Part shown: positions 17,458 through 24,994 of the stretch, in pieces | Layout: every line of letters begins with the position of its first letter | Numbering within the stretch: position 1 is the stretch's first letter | Source of the DNA: Lachnotalea sp. AF33-28 | GTDB lineage: Bacteria > Bacillota > Clostridia > Lachnospirales > Lachnospiraceae | DNA length: 51,208 nucleotides | Direction of reading: 5' to 3' | NCBI RefSeq assembly: GCF_003477885.1 | Contig: NZ_QUEE01000017.1 | Location: 1 to 51,208 of the forward strand | Made by a program: the position numbers and the translations under genes | The notes under the pieces: model-generated | Seen by the model: the letters and a program-made list of their open reading frames with translations, nothing else | Database searches by the model: none | Told to the model about the DNA's origin: nothing

Positions 17458-18477
17458 CTAATCCGCAAGAATTGCGCTGTATTTTAAAATATTGCCTGTA
17501 AGAGCATCCACCCATACATAAAATGCGCCGGTTGATCCTTCAAAGCCATAATCCAGCCGCCAGGTCATTTTTGGTTCCTGACATAATACGACCGTTAGGT
17601 TGTCCAGACCGTGATCATTATCATGCGGATAGCATAAAACTGCGTCCGTATAGATATAGGTTTCTTCGTCAAACTTAGGGAAATATAATTCGTTTCTTTC
17701 AGTTTCACCAAAATACGGAAGCGCAATAGAAGAGAAATAATCGGCAGCATACTTCCGCGCCTCGTCCTGGGTAACCATATCCGTACTAATGTTTACTCCG
17801 TATAGGGATATCCAGCATTCTTTTGTATAAGGAAACAATGGGGCGATATCCGTGATCGGATTATTGTTTAGGTATATGCTGCTTAGATTTTCCGGAAGTA
17901 TGATGTCGGACAGGTTCGTTATCTGATTGTTATTTAAGCAAAGCTCAGTAAGCTTATTAAAACCGTTGTTAAGTCCGGCTATAGGAAATTCAGTAAGGCC
18001 GCAATTTGTACATTCGATAAGTTGAGTGGGGAGACTAGCTAATGATTCCCATCCTCTGATCGTCATATCTAAATCCGCAAGATCGGAGATATGTAGAAAA
18101 TGCAGATTGGAACATTCGTTAAGCTGGCTTAAATCCAAAATCTTTTGCTCCCCCAGCTTGAATATAACATCATTAATCCGCAACTCATTCTCTGTTGCTT
18201 CAATGTGGAGAGAACTGATTTTTGAAGGATTCTTTGAAAAATTATGAAGCCAGTTATCATCAAGAGCATAGAAAAGCGGAGCGGGGGAGGTGGTTGTTTC
18301 AGATTCTATATATTGCGCAGTTGTACTCTCAGGAGAGTGGATTTCTGTCTCATTTATGATAGGGACTGTGTCAGATTCGGGCAATGTTTGAACAGAACCC
18401 TGTTTGCTGTCCAAAGGAGAGCAGGCTGATAATAATAGAACGAAAAGTAAGAATATATTTAGTATATGTTTTTCCAT
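17458..18477 (-). CDS. Leucine-rich-repeat lipoprotein 1
   Basis: A 339-residue secreted lipoprotein from ATG 18477 (GGGAGAGGATTT upstream). The signal peptide ends in a lipobox (LLLSAC, Cys ~19), then a Ser/Thr-rich linker to ~70. Residues ~90-220 are LRRs (LDLSQLNECSNLHFLHISDL, LTELCLNNNQITNLSDI, LSSIYLNNNPITDIAP). The C-terminal domain ends TGAFYVWVDALTGNILKYSA, like PepSY-type folds. It should sit on the outer face of the membrane. A closely related paralogue is adjacent (18608-19627) and a third lies at 24995-26080. Placement among wall hydrolases suggests self-protection, which is inference. Confidence 0.85.
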   Translation of the reverse strand: MEKHILNIFLLFVLLLSACSPLDSKQGSVQTLPESDTVPIINETEIHSPESTTAQYIESETTTSPAPLFYALDDNWLHNFSKNPSKISSLHIEATENELRINDVIFKLGEQKILDLSQLNECSNLHFLHISDLADLDMTIRGWESLASLPTQLIECTNCGLTEFPIAGLNNGFNKLTELCLNNNQITNLSDIILPENLSSIYLNNNPITDIAPLFPYTKECWISLYGVNISTDMVTQDEARKYAADYFSSIALPYFGETERNELYFPKFDEETYIYTDAVLCYPHDNDHGLDNLTVVLCQEPKMTWRLDYGFEGSTGAFYVWVDALTGNILKYSAILAD

Positions 18478-18607
18478 AAATCCTCTCCCTGACTCAAAAT
18501 GAAAATGGCAGGTTTAATCGTAATTTGCTATAATATATTAGTAAATCACAGTTTTCTGCATCTATCCAAAATAAAATTTCAAAAACGCTACAATTTGCAT
18601 CATGCAA

Positions 18608-19627
18608 CTAATCCGCAAGAATAGCACTGTATTTTAAAACTTCACCTGTAAGAGCATCCACCCATACAAAGAATGCGCCTGTTGATCCTTCAAAGCGGTA
18701 ATCCAGCATCCATGCCATCTTTGATTCTGAACATAGATCAACCGTCCTCTTGGGATTACCAGGAGCATAATCACGAGAATAGCACAGGACTGCATCCGTA
18801 TAAATATAGATGTCTTCATCAAATTTTGGAAAATATAGTTCTGCGTCTTTATTTTCATCAAAATATGGAAGCATAACAGTGGAGAAATAATCAGCAGCTG
18901 AATTTCGTGCCTCATCTAAAGTAATCATACGCGTATTAAAGTCGACACCATATAGGGAGGTCCGACATTTTTTTGAATACGGAAACAAAGGAGCGATATC
19001 CGAGATAGGATTATTGTTTAAATATATTCTGTTTAGATTTTCCGGTAGTATAATGCCGGACAGGTCCGATATCTGATTGTTATTTAAATAAAGAGTAGTA
19101 AGCTTATTAAAACTGTTGTCAAGTCCGGATATAGGAAATTCGGTAAGGTTACAATTTGTACATTCAATAATTTGAGTGGGAAGGTTGGCCAATGCGTCCC
19201 ATCCTGTAACCGCTATATCCAAATCCGCAAGATCGTTAATATGCAGAAACTGTAGATTGGAACATTCTCTCAGATGGGCTAAATCCAAAATCTTTAGCTC
19301 CCCCGGCTTGAATATAATATCATTAATCCACAGTTCATTCTCCCCTGCTTCGATGTAGAGAGAATTGATTTTTGACGGATTTGGGGAAAAATTATAAAGC
19401 CAGTTATCATCAAGAGTATAGAAAGGCGGAGCGGGAGTGGTGGTGGTTTCAGTTTCTGTAAATAGCGTAACAGTACTCTCGGAAGAGGGGATTTCTGTCT
19501 CGTTTGTGACAGGAACTGTGTCAGATTCAGGCAAAGTATGAACAGAACCCTGTATGCTGTCCGAAGGAGAGCAGGCTGATAAAATTAGAACGATAAATAA
19601 AAATATTTTAAATAACTGTTTTTTCAT
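18608..19627 (-). CDS. Leucine-rich-repeat lipoprotein 2
   Basis: A 339-residue protein from ATG 19627, chosen because GAAGGAGAG lies just upstream (a GTG at 19642 would start inside the ribosome site). It has a lipoprotein signal (FIVLILSAC), a Ser/Thr-rich linker, LRRs (LTTLYLNNNQISDLSGI, LNRIYLNNNPISDIAP) and a C-terminal PepSY-like end (AFFVWVDALTGEVLKYSAIL). It is strikingly similar to LRR lipoprotein 1, also at DNA level, showing a recent tandem duplication. It follows the M14 carboxypeptidase gene with a long hairpin between them. Confidence 0.85.
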   Translation of the reverse strand: MKKQLFKIFLFIVLILSACSPSDSIQGSVHTLPESDTVPVTNETEIPSSESTVTLFTETETTTTPAPPFYTLDDNWLYNFSPNPSKINSLYIEAGENELWINDIIFKPGELKILDLAHLRECSNLQFLHINDLADLDIAVTGWDALANLPTQIIECTNCNLTEFPISGLDNSFNKLTTLYLNNNQISDLSGIILPENLNRIYLNNNPISDIAPLFPYSKKCRTSLYGVDFNTRMITLDEARNSAADYFSTVMLPYFDENKDAELYFPKFDEDIYIYTDAVLCYSRDYAPGNPKRTVDLCSESKMAWMLDYRFEGSTGAFFVWVDALTGEVLKYSAILAD

Positions 19628-19803
19628 AATGCTCTCCTTCACAAATACAAACAGAATAATGTCAAAGTATATTGCTCTGCGTTTCTTTACTATGAAAGAT
19701 TCCTACATTTAATGTGCATCACCATAGTGTACTCAATATATCATAGCAGTTTTACAAATGCAAGCTGTAGTATTATTTAAGAGTTAAACCGACAAAACTT
19801 AGG

Positions 19804-19850
19804 GCCCTGTTCAAGAATGAACTGTAATACTTTTTATTCTCGAACAGGGC
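19804..19850 (-). terminator. Long hairpin between LRR lipoprotein 2 and the M14 peptidase
   Basis: GCCCTGTTC(a)AGAAT pairs with ATTCT(c)GAACAGGGC across a 17-base loop. It lies in the 236-bp gap between the carboxypeptidase stop and the LRR2 start. There is no clean U-run on the minus strand, so it may act as a weak terminator or as a 3'-end stabiliser. The rest of the gap (19643-19803) is AT-rich with no gene seen. Confidence 0.55.
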
Positions 19851-19863
19851 ATTAAGAAAATAC

Positions 19864-22290
19864 TTAGCTGTTGTTAGATGCAGGTACAACAATATTATGT
19901 ATGCTGGCAATAAATCTGGTGTCATATCCTTTATGCGAGACATCCCCCAGTGCTTTGACAGTTGCGGGAAATTCAAATAAACAACTATTAAAGCCGATAC
20001 TTTCTGCATAGGTCCCTATATAACCTTTAGCAATTGTAAGTGTTCTGCTTTTATCATAAATTCCATAGTCACTGTCGTCGTCATAAAATTTAGATGAGAA
20101 ACTATTCAGTAATTTTTCATTCGATGTTATAATTTGCTGTGTCCACCCATGTACATCAACAAAGTATTTATTCGCGTTGGGATTATTATCTCTAATATCA
20201 TCCAGAAACTTTGCCAAATACAGGGCTTCTTTTGCCATCAGCGGTTTATTCCCTGTGCGATTGCGGCCGGATGCATTTGCCACAAAGTTTACAGGAAAGC
20301 AGCGGTTCATATCGATATGTCCATCAGGCACAAAAAAGCCCTGCGCCAGTTTGGCATCATAATTCCCGCTTCCATTTAGTTCATCAGGCCAATCCCATTG
20401 GGTTGTGGTATGACGCCCTTTTCCATCGCAATCTCCTGAAGGCGTTCCACCACGGTATAACAGCCCATCAGGATTCGCGCAGGGAATTATATATATAAGC
20501 CAATCATTAAATGGACTCGAAGTGGAAGCATATTCATCGGAGAGACGGCTCATTAATTTAACAGCAACATTAAACAATTCGATGCCGTCTTGAGCCCAGG
20601 CATCTTCATATCCATGTATCGCAAAGTTTAGCACCAGTATATTATTATAATCAGAATTTCCAAATCGATAACACCACAGCGGATTTCCTTCCCCGCTTGT
20701 TCCGATCATATAGTTTGTTGAGTTGGGGATTGTTGGATATGGAATCTCCTTTACAGATTCATAATGGCTTAAGGTCACAGTGGGCACATAACCGCGTTTA
20801 TTTCCGTAACTAGTGAAATACTGTATATATGTATAGTCATTTTCAGTGCAGAGTTTCCAAACGATTTCTGTTAATCCAATGGAGCCAACTGATGCGTAAA
20901 CAGAAGAAGGTCCGGCGTAAACATCCTGCTGCTGATTGGACTGGCATAAAGTTCTCAGCGGATATGCAGAGTCAATGATATCACCGCCAATCGCTGTACT
21001 GGCTGTTACAAAGTTGCGGAGAACATATCCGCGTTTTCTTCCTTTGGAAGAATTGTATTCAATATAATAATAGTCATAATCCAGGTCACCGCTTTTTTCT
21101 GTTTTGCACTTGTCTAATATAACGACATATTCGTTAGCATATACGCTGCCAATAGATAAAGCATTAGGAACGTAGTAGCAATCGCAATCAGAAGTAATCA
21201 AGGCAACAGTGCCTTTGCCGGAGTCCGCAAAATTGCTGTTTGCGATATAACCGCGTTTGGTCCCGGAAGATGTGCTGTATTCAACCCAGGTAAATCCGTT
21301 TTCCATCAGATCGAATGCAGTAACCGTTTCATTAGCGGATACAGACCCAACTGTTGCGGAAGATGTATCCGGTGCGGAGTATGCGGTACACTTGGCAGAC
21401 ACCGTCTTGAGAGAGCCGCCCAGAGTACCAAAAGCTTCCGGATTGCCGGAGAAAGCAGAAACAGAGGAAACAGACACATAACCGCGCTTATAAGTTTTGG
21501 AAGTGAGGTATTTAATGTAATAGAAAGCATCTTCTTTATGAAGAATAGAAATTACCTCTCCGGCACTAACGCTGCCGATGCTGGCATATATCTTACTGCT
21601 GGGGCCGCTGTAAACGGATGCAGCTTCGGCCATTGCAGCCTCGATTCCCTCTTCAGGAGTTATATCAATCGCACCATTTCCTATTTTGGTAATGTCGCTT
21701 ATTTTTGCATAGGCTTTCTTTCGGCCGGAGGTTGTATTATATTCAATCTGATAATAATTGGACACCTTAGATAGAATGGTCATATACTCTTCTTCTTTTA
21801 AGGAACCGGATATGCCGCCTCCAGGTGCCTGATATGTGGTGATATCCGCATTGGCCTTTCCCAGTGCAGTATTTTGACTTAAATTCACGGATAATTTCAG
21901 AACATATCCGCGTTTAGTTCCAGTGGAGGTAAAGTATTCAACAAAATAGAAATTATCATCGGTTGTTGATAATACGGTGACCCATTCGACCTGGTCCAAA
22001 GAACCGGTTTTTGCGTAATTATCTATATTAGGCCCTCCATATACATTAGCTTTTACTTTTGTATAGCCGCCGCAACCGGTCGAAAAAGAGCTCGGAGCCT
22101 TGGAGGCTGCCGATCCGCCAGTGATATAACCCCGTTTTTTCTGTGATGTGCCTGTTACATTATACTCAATATACTTATATCCATATTCATTCCATAATGT
22201 GGAATAGGACTCAGCAATCGCAATAGACCCTGTCTGGGCATAAGCTGAATCCCCCGGGCCGCCATAAACTGGTATTGTTAATAATGACAT
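19864..22290 (-). CDS. M14 zinc carboxypeptidase with seven N-terminal SH3-like repeats
   Basis: An 808-residue protein from ATG 22290 (GAAGGAGAATAATT upstream). Residues ~1-510 hold seven SH3b-like repeats, each with a YxGP start, GS(I/V/L)xxxE and a closing (K)KRGY(V/I). Residues ~520-808 are an M14 carboxypeptidase: HGYED supplies the first His and Glu zinc ligands, DMNRCFP the substrate Arg, VDVHGW the third zinc His, and FEFPATV the catalytic Glu, so the site looks intact. M14 enzymes with SH3 modules usually trim peptidoglycan stem peptides. There is no signal peptide. It lies between tail tube copy 2 and the LRR lipoprotein pair, so it may be a particle cargo or a lysin. Confidence 0.88.
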   Translation of the reverse strand: MSLLTIPVYGGPGDSAYAQTGSIAIAESYSTLWNEYGYKYIEYNVTGTSQKKRGYITGGSAASKAPSSFSTGCGGYTKVKANVYGGPNIDNYAKTGSLDQVEWVTVLSTTDDNFYFVEYFTSTGTKRGYVLKLSVNLSQNTALGKANADITTYQAPGGGISGSLKEEEYMTILSKVSNYYQIEYNTTSGRKKAYAKISDITKIGNGAIDITPEEGIEAAMAEAASVYSGPSSKIYASIGSVSAGEVISILHKEDAFYYIKYLTSKTYKRGYVSVSSVSAFSGNPEAFGTLGGSLKTVSAKCTAYSAPDTSSATVGSVSANETVTAFDLMENGFTWVEYSTSSGTKRGYIANSNFADSGKGTVALITSDCDCYYVPNALSIGSVYANEYVVILDKCKTEKSGDLDYDYYYIEYNSSKGRKRGYVLRNFVTASTAIGGDIIDSAYPLRTLCQSNQQQDVYAGPSSVYASVGSIGLTEIVWKLCTENDYTYIQYFTSYGNKRGYVPTVTLSHYESVKEIPYPTIPNSTNYMIGTSGEGNPLWCYRFGNSDYNNILVLNFAIHGYEDAWAQDGIELFNVAVKLMSRLSDEYASTSSPFNDWLIYIIPCANPDGLLYRGGTPSGDCDGKGRHTTTQWDWPDELNGSGNYDAKLAQGFFVPDGHIDMNRCFPVNFVANASGRNRTGNKPLMAKEALYLAKFLDDIRDNNPNANKYFVDVHGWTQQIITSNEKLLNSFSSKFYDDDSDYGIYDKSRTLTIAKGYIGTYAESIGFNSCLFEFPATVKALGDVSHKGYDTRFIASIHNIVVPASNNS

Positions 22291-22310
22291 AATTATTCTC
22301 CTTCTTTCTT

Positions 22311-22352
22311 TGAAGGTCATCTAAAGAATGACCTGTGTGCACTTCAGTACAT
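22311..22352 (-). promoter_or_regulatory. Two-hairpin leader element, divergent copy E
   Basis: On the minus strand GTACTGAAGTGC followed by AGGTCATTCTTTAGATGACCT forms two adjacent hairpins ending about ten bases before the GAAGGAG ribosome site of the carboxypeptidase. Its first hairpin (xxACTGAAGTxx) and the AGGTCAT segment match the leader family seen at 27674-27783, 32194-32247 and 46240-46292. Confidence 0.5.
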
Positions 22353-22385
22353 GTTAGTTTTTAATGCATATAATAGTTTGGTCAG

Positions 22386-23123
22386 TTACTCCTCCAGCAG
22401 CACCAGATCCAGGATATGATCCTCGTCATCAGCCATCAGATCACAGACCAGGGAAATGCTGCCGGGATCACCGTTATTGGAGAAGCTTAAAGACATGCTG
22501 GACTGCGGTGCGGCCTTGTAAGCGATCAGGCGGTAAGGAAGCAGTTCATCCTCCTCTGTCTTCATGACTGTATCGCCGTATACGATGAAATTTTTCGGGA
22601 AGCTGGTGGATTTGATAGAGATTCTTTCCACCTTATCCGTCACCTCAGTCATATAGTAGATAACTACTTTTGTACCGGCAGCCACGGGTGTTGTAAGCGT
22701 AACTGTTTTTTCCGCAACAGTGCAAGCCAGCTCTTCACCGCAGTCATCAGCTGCCGCATATACATTGACAGTTCCGGTGATCGGTGTTTCATCCAGAGTG
22801 ATAACGGAACTTTCCGTACCTGCGGTAATCTTTTCCGCTCTCTTAACAAATTTAGCATTTTTGTTCAGTTCACCGCCGGTGATCAGCTGCCACAGCTTTA
22901 CGGACTGCATCTGCGTTTCGATGGTCAATGTGCCGCCGCGCTCGCCGGAGAACTGTACTTTCTTGGGATGTCCTTTGCCGCCGTAAGCGAATAAGGACTC
23001 ACCTGTCAGTTCAGTTGTGGTTACGTTCGCGTAATCCAGGTTTAAAAAAGGTTTCTTTGTGGCGTAGTCCACAAAAATCAGGTCGCAGACTTCTCTGCTT
23101 GCCATGTTTGAGTTGATTCCCAT
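22386..23123 (-). CDS. Tail tube protein, copy 2
   Basis: A 245-residue protein from ATG 23123 with AGAGAGGAATTTAAAC upstream. Residues 1-95 are identical to copy 1; the C-terminal ~80 differ at a handful of positions; the central domain (VITLDETPITGTVNVYAAAD) differs at many positions. Its whole 5' region (hairpin leader plus cassette element) is also duplicated, about 950 bp in all. The central domain probably decorates the tube surface. The gene follows the GH25 lysozyme and precedes the M14 peptidase, separating the two hydrolase cassettes. Confidence 0.75.
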   Translation of the reverse strand: MGINSNMASREVCDLIFVDYATKKPFLNLDYANVTTTELTGESLFAYGGKGHPKKVQFSGERGGTLTIETQMQSVKLWQLITGGELNKNAKFVKRAEKITAGTESSVITLDETPITGTVNVYAAADDCGEELACTVAEKTVTLTTPVAAGTKVVIYYMTEVTDKVERISIKSTSFPKNFIVYGDTVMKTEEDELLPYRLIAYKAAPQSSMSLSFSNNGDPGSISLVCDLMADDEDHILDLVLLEE

Positions 23124-23169
23124 GTTTAAATTCCTCTCTTTCTTTTTTTAAGTGTTTTGATATATAAAA

Positions 23170-23218
23170 AGATCCGGGAGAGGGGGGCTGTGAGAGAGCC
23201 GCGGTCCTTTCCGGATCT
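23170..23218 (-). promoter_or_regulatory. Hairpin leader of tail tube copy 2 (attenuator-like)
   Basis: AGATCCGG pairs with CCGGATCT on the minus strand, enclosing a GGCT/AGCC inner stem, then TTTTTATATA, about 47 bases before the tube ATG. Outer stem and position equal those of copy 1 while the inner stem has changed in a pairing-preserving way, which argues for an RNA structure under selection. Confidence 0.6.
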
Positions 23219-23234
23219 GATTATCAGGTTATGG

Positions 23235-23326
23235 ATTTTTTCTTTTTGTTTCATAATAAGGATAAAATAAAAAGTGCCGAAACCCCTTGTAAAACCGTGG
23301 ATTTAGCACTTTTTCTAAACCGTGAC
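23235..23326 (-). repeat. Cassette-boundary element, copy 2
   Basis: The same ~91-bp element as at 17348-17438: an AAAAAGTGC...GCACTTTTT hairpin, then on the minus strand TTTTTATTTTATCC and the CCTTATTATGAAAC motif (23248-23261). It lies between the GH25 lysozyme stop and the leader of tail tube copy 2. Confidence 0.75.
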
Positions 23327-23354
23327 CTTAACTTGGTTCATGCGGTATGCAACG

Positions 23355-24533
23355 TTAACTGATGCCACCAAGCCATTTCACAAATCCGATTTTTTCTGTG
23401 TCCTCTTTACCGTTTATCTTATACCGTACAATGGCCATTTCGTCTACTATTCCCATACAGGAACACTTTTCGTGGGGATCGAGACTGCCGATTCTGGTTT
23501 GTCCGCTGTTGTCGGCATATACCGGTTCCCTGGAGGAACCGTTCTGGTAGATTTTGTCCTTATAGGAGTTTGTGGCCTGTTTGCAACCACCAAGCCATTT
23601 TACAAAGCCGACTTTTTCATACCCGGTACCGTTTACCGTATACAGCACGACCGCCCTGTTCTCAAATATACCCATGGTTTCACAGCGTTCATGTGGATCG
23701 AGACAGCCGATTTTTACAGTGCACGCAGAATCCTCATAAACTTTTTCCGGGGTGGAGCCATTCTGATATTCTGCAATTTCACAGAAGATTTCGCGTTCCT
23801 TGATGGAAGAGAGTATTTCGGAGAGAATTTCATTTTCCATGCTATCTTCGGCTTCTGAATCGGATGCTCCAATGTGATGCTCCAAATACATGTTATTCAG
23901 GTCAACGTTGCCTCTGATACCTGGTATTCTGCCGATACTGGTGTATTGCCACAGTGCGATGCTCGACGTATGTTCCCCGAGATCTGGAAAATATTTGCAG
24001 TCATCCGTTATGCCGGTATATCCGCCGGCATAACGGGCACACCAGATCGGAAAATCTTTTAACTGTGACAGATCGTATTTACTGCGGATAATGCCTTTAG
24101 AACCGTAAACGAGAGTGGTATATCCATAGTTAGTTATTGTTTCACAAAAGGCCCTGCACATGGCAGTGCGCAGGGCCTGTGTTGTCTTATTGTATGTACG
24201 GTATCTGCTGTCATTATACCCCTCATAATCAAATACGACAGGCAGGGTAACGTCATAATTCCTTATTAAGCGATTCGTAAATTCTGCTTCTTCCCTGGCT
24301 TCTGCTGTGGAAAGTGCTGTGGAGTAGAAATAGATACCTACAGGAATACCGTTGTTTAGGGCACCCGTTATGTTATTTTGAAACTGCGTATCTTTCATTA
24401 GAGTCCCCGTGGCATAGCCGCGGTATCCACAGCGGATGATGGCGGCATCTACAAGTCCGGATTCCTTCACTTTTTTCCAGTCGATAATTCCCTGATGATA
24501 AGATACATCAATTACTTTTTTTATTGTATTCAT
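23355..24533 (-). CDS. GH25 lysozyme with two C-terminal SH3-like modules
   Basis: A 392-residue protein from ATG 24533. Residues 1-205 are a GH25 (Chalaropsis-type) muramidase: KVIDVSYHQGIIDW holds the first Asp, VGIYFYSTA the family motif, and LPVVFDYEGY the catalytic Asp/Glu pair; IALWQYTS closes the fold. It cuts the beta-1,4 bond between MurNAc and GlcNAc. After a linker come two modules (NGSTPEKVYEDSACTVKIG..., NGSSREPVYADNSGQTRIG..., both ending KxGFVKWLGG), also found once in the amidase. There is no signal peptide. The ATG has no nearby ribosome site; one lies 47 bases upstream beyond a hairpin. Confidence 0.9.
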   Translation of the reverse strand: MNTIKKVIDVSYHQGIIDWKKVKESGLVDAAIIRCGYRGYATGTLMKDTQFQNNITGALNNGIPVGIYFYSTALSTAEAREEAEFTNRLIRNYDVTLPVVFDYEGYNDSRYRTYNKTTQALRTAMCRAFCETITNYGYTTLVYGSKGIIRSKYDLSQLKDFPIWCARYAGGYTGITDDCKYFPDLGEHTSSIALWQYTSIGRIPGIRGNVDLNNMYLEHHIGASDSEAEDSMENEILSEILSSIKEREIFCEIAEYQNGSTPEKVYEDSACTVKIGCLDPHERCETMGIFENRAVVLYTVNGTGYEKVGFVKWLGGCKQATNSYKDKIYQNGSSREPVYADNSGQTRIGSLDPHEKCSCMGIVDEMAIVRYKINGKEDTEKIGFVKWLGGIS

Positions 24534-24547
24534 AGTTTGTCACGTAT

Positions 24548-24587
24548 AATCCAATGATATTAGAAAGTGATTGGATTTTTCCTTTCT
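24548..24587 (-). promoter_or_regulatory. Ribosome site separated from the GH25 start by a hairpin
   Basis: On the minus strand GAGAAAGGAA (24580-24589) is followed within three bases by a perfect 8-bp stem AATCCAAT/ATTGGATT (24548-24577), then 14 bases to the ATG at 24533. Folding the hairpin would bring the ribosome site to within about 16 bases of the start. No closer ribosome site exists. Confidence 0.4.
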
Positions 24588-24624
24588 CCCAGGTTCTACT
24601 GGGTAATTCGCCTCATAATTATTG

Positions 24625-24644
24625 TCCCGCTCGCGGGATTTTTT
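24625..24644 (+). terminator. Plus-strand intrinsic terminator-like hairpin
   Basis: TCCCGCTCGCGGGA followed by TTTTTT on the plus strand. No plus-strand gene upstream is recognised. It lies in the 461-bp gap 24534-24994, which otherwise holds cassette element copy 3 (24700-24787) and a stretch (24790-24990) with only a short unremarkable open frame; I see no gene there. Confidence 0.5.
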
Positions 24645-24699
24645 GCTTGTTGAGAATTTTGGCAGCGTATGTATACAGTGCCAGTTAAGCTCGGTTTCC

Positions 24700-24787
24700 G
24701 TCTTTTTGTTTCATAATAAGGATAAAATAAAAAGTGCCGAAAAGCCTTTAAAATCAAGAGGCTCGGCACTTTTTCTAAAGCGTGACT
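24700..24787 (-). repeat. Cassette-boundary element, copy 3
   Basis: A perfect AAAAAGTGCCGA / TCGGCACTTTTT stem, then on the minus strand TTTTTATTTTATCC and CCTTATTATGAAAC (24708-24721). It lies downstream of LRR lipoprotein 3 and upstream of the GH25 lysozyme. The loop sequence differs from copies 1 and 2 while the stem and the flank CTTTAGAAAAAGTG are kept. Confidence 0.75.
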
Positions 24788-24994
24788 CACAAAAAGATAA
24801 ATATGAATGGTATCAAGGTGAGCTTTGTCCACATTTGGGCGCATCCTGCCGTAAAGCGCAGCGCAGGAGGGCCATTAGAAAAGGAATTACAGGGGGACTT
24901 TCTTCCTATTGAATAAAAGCCCGGCAATTACAAAAGCAAATTGCTGGACTCCATTTTCTAAAATGTACTTGAGCAATGCTTCCCTTCATTCCCT

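Noticed and set aside
18608..19642. Longer start (GTG 19642) for LRR lipoprotein 2
   Set aside because: The GTG overlaps the GAAGGAGAG ribosome site, and the added residues would precede a normal lipoprotein signal peptide.
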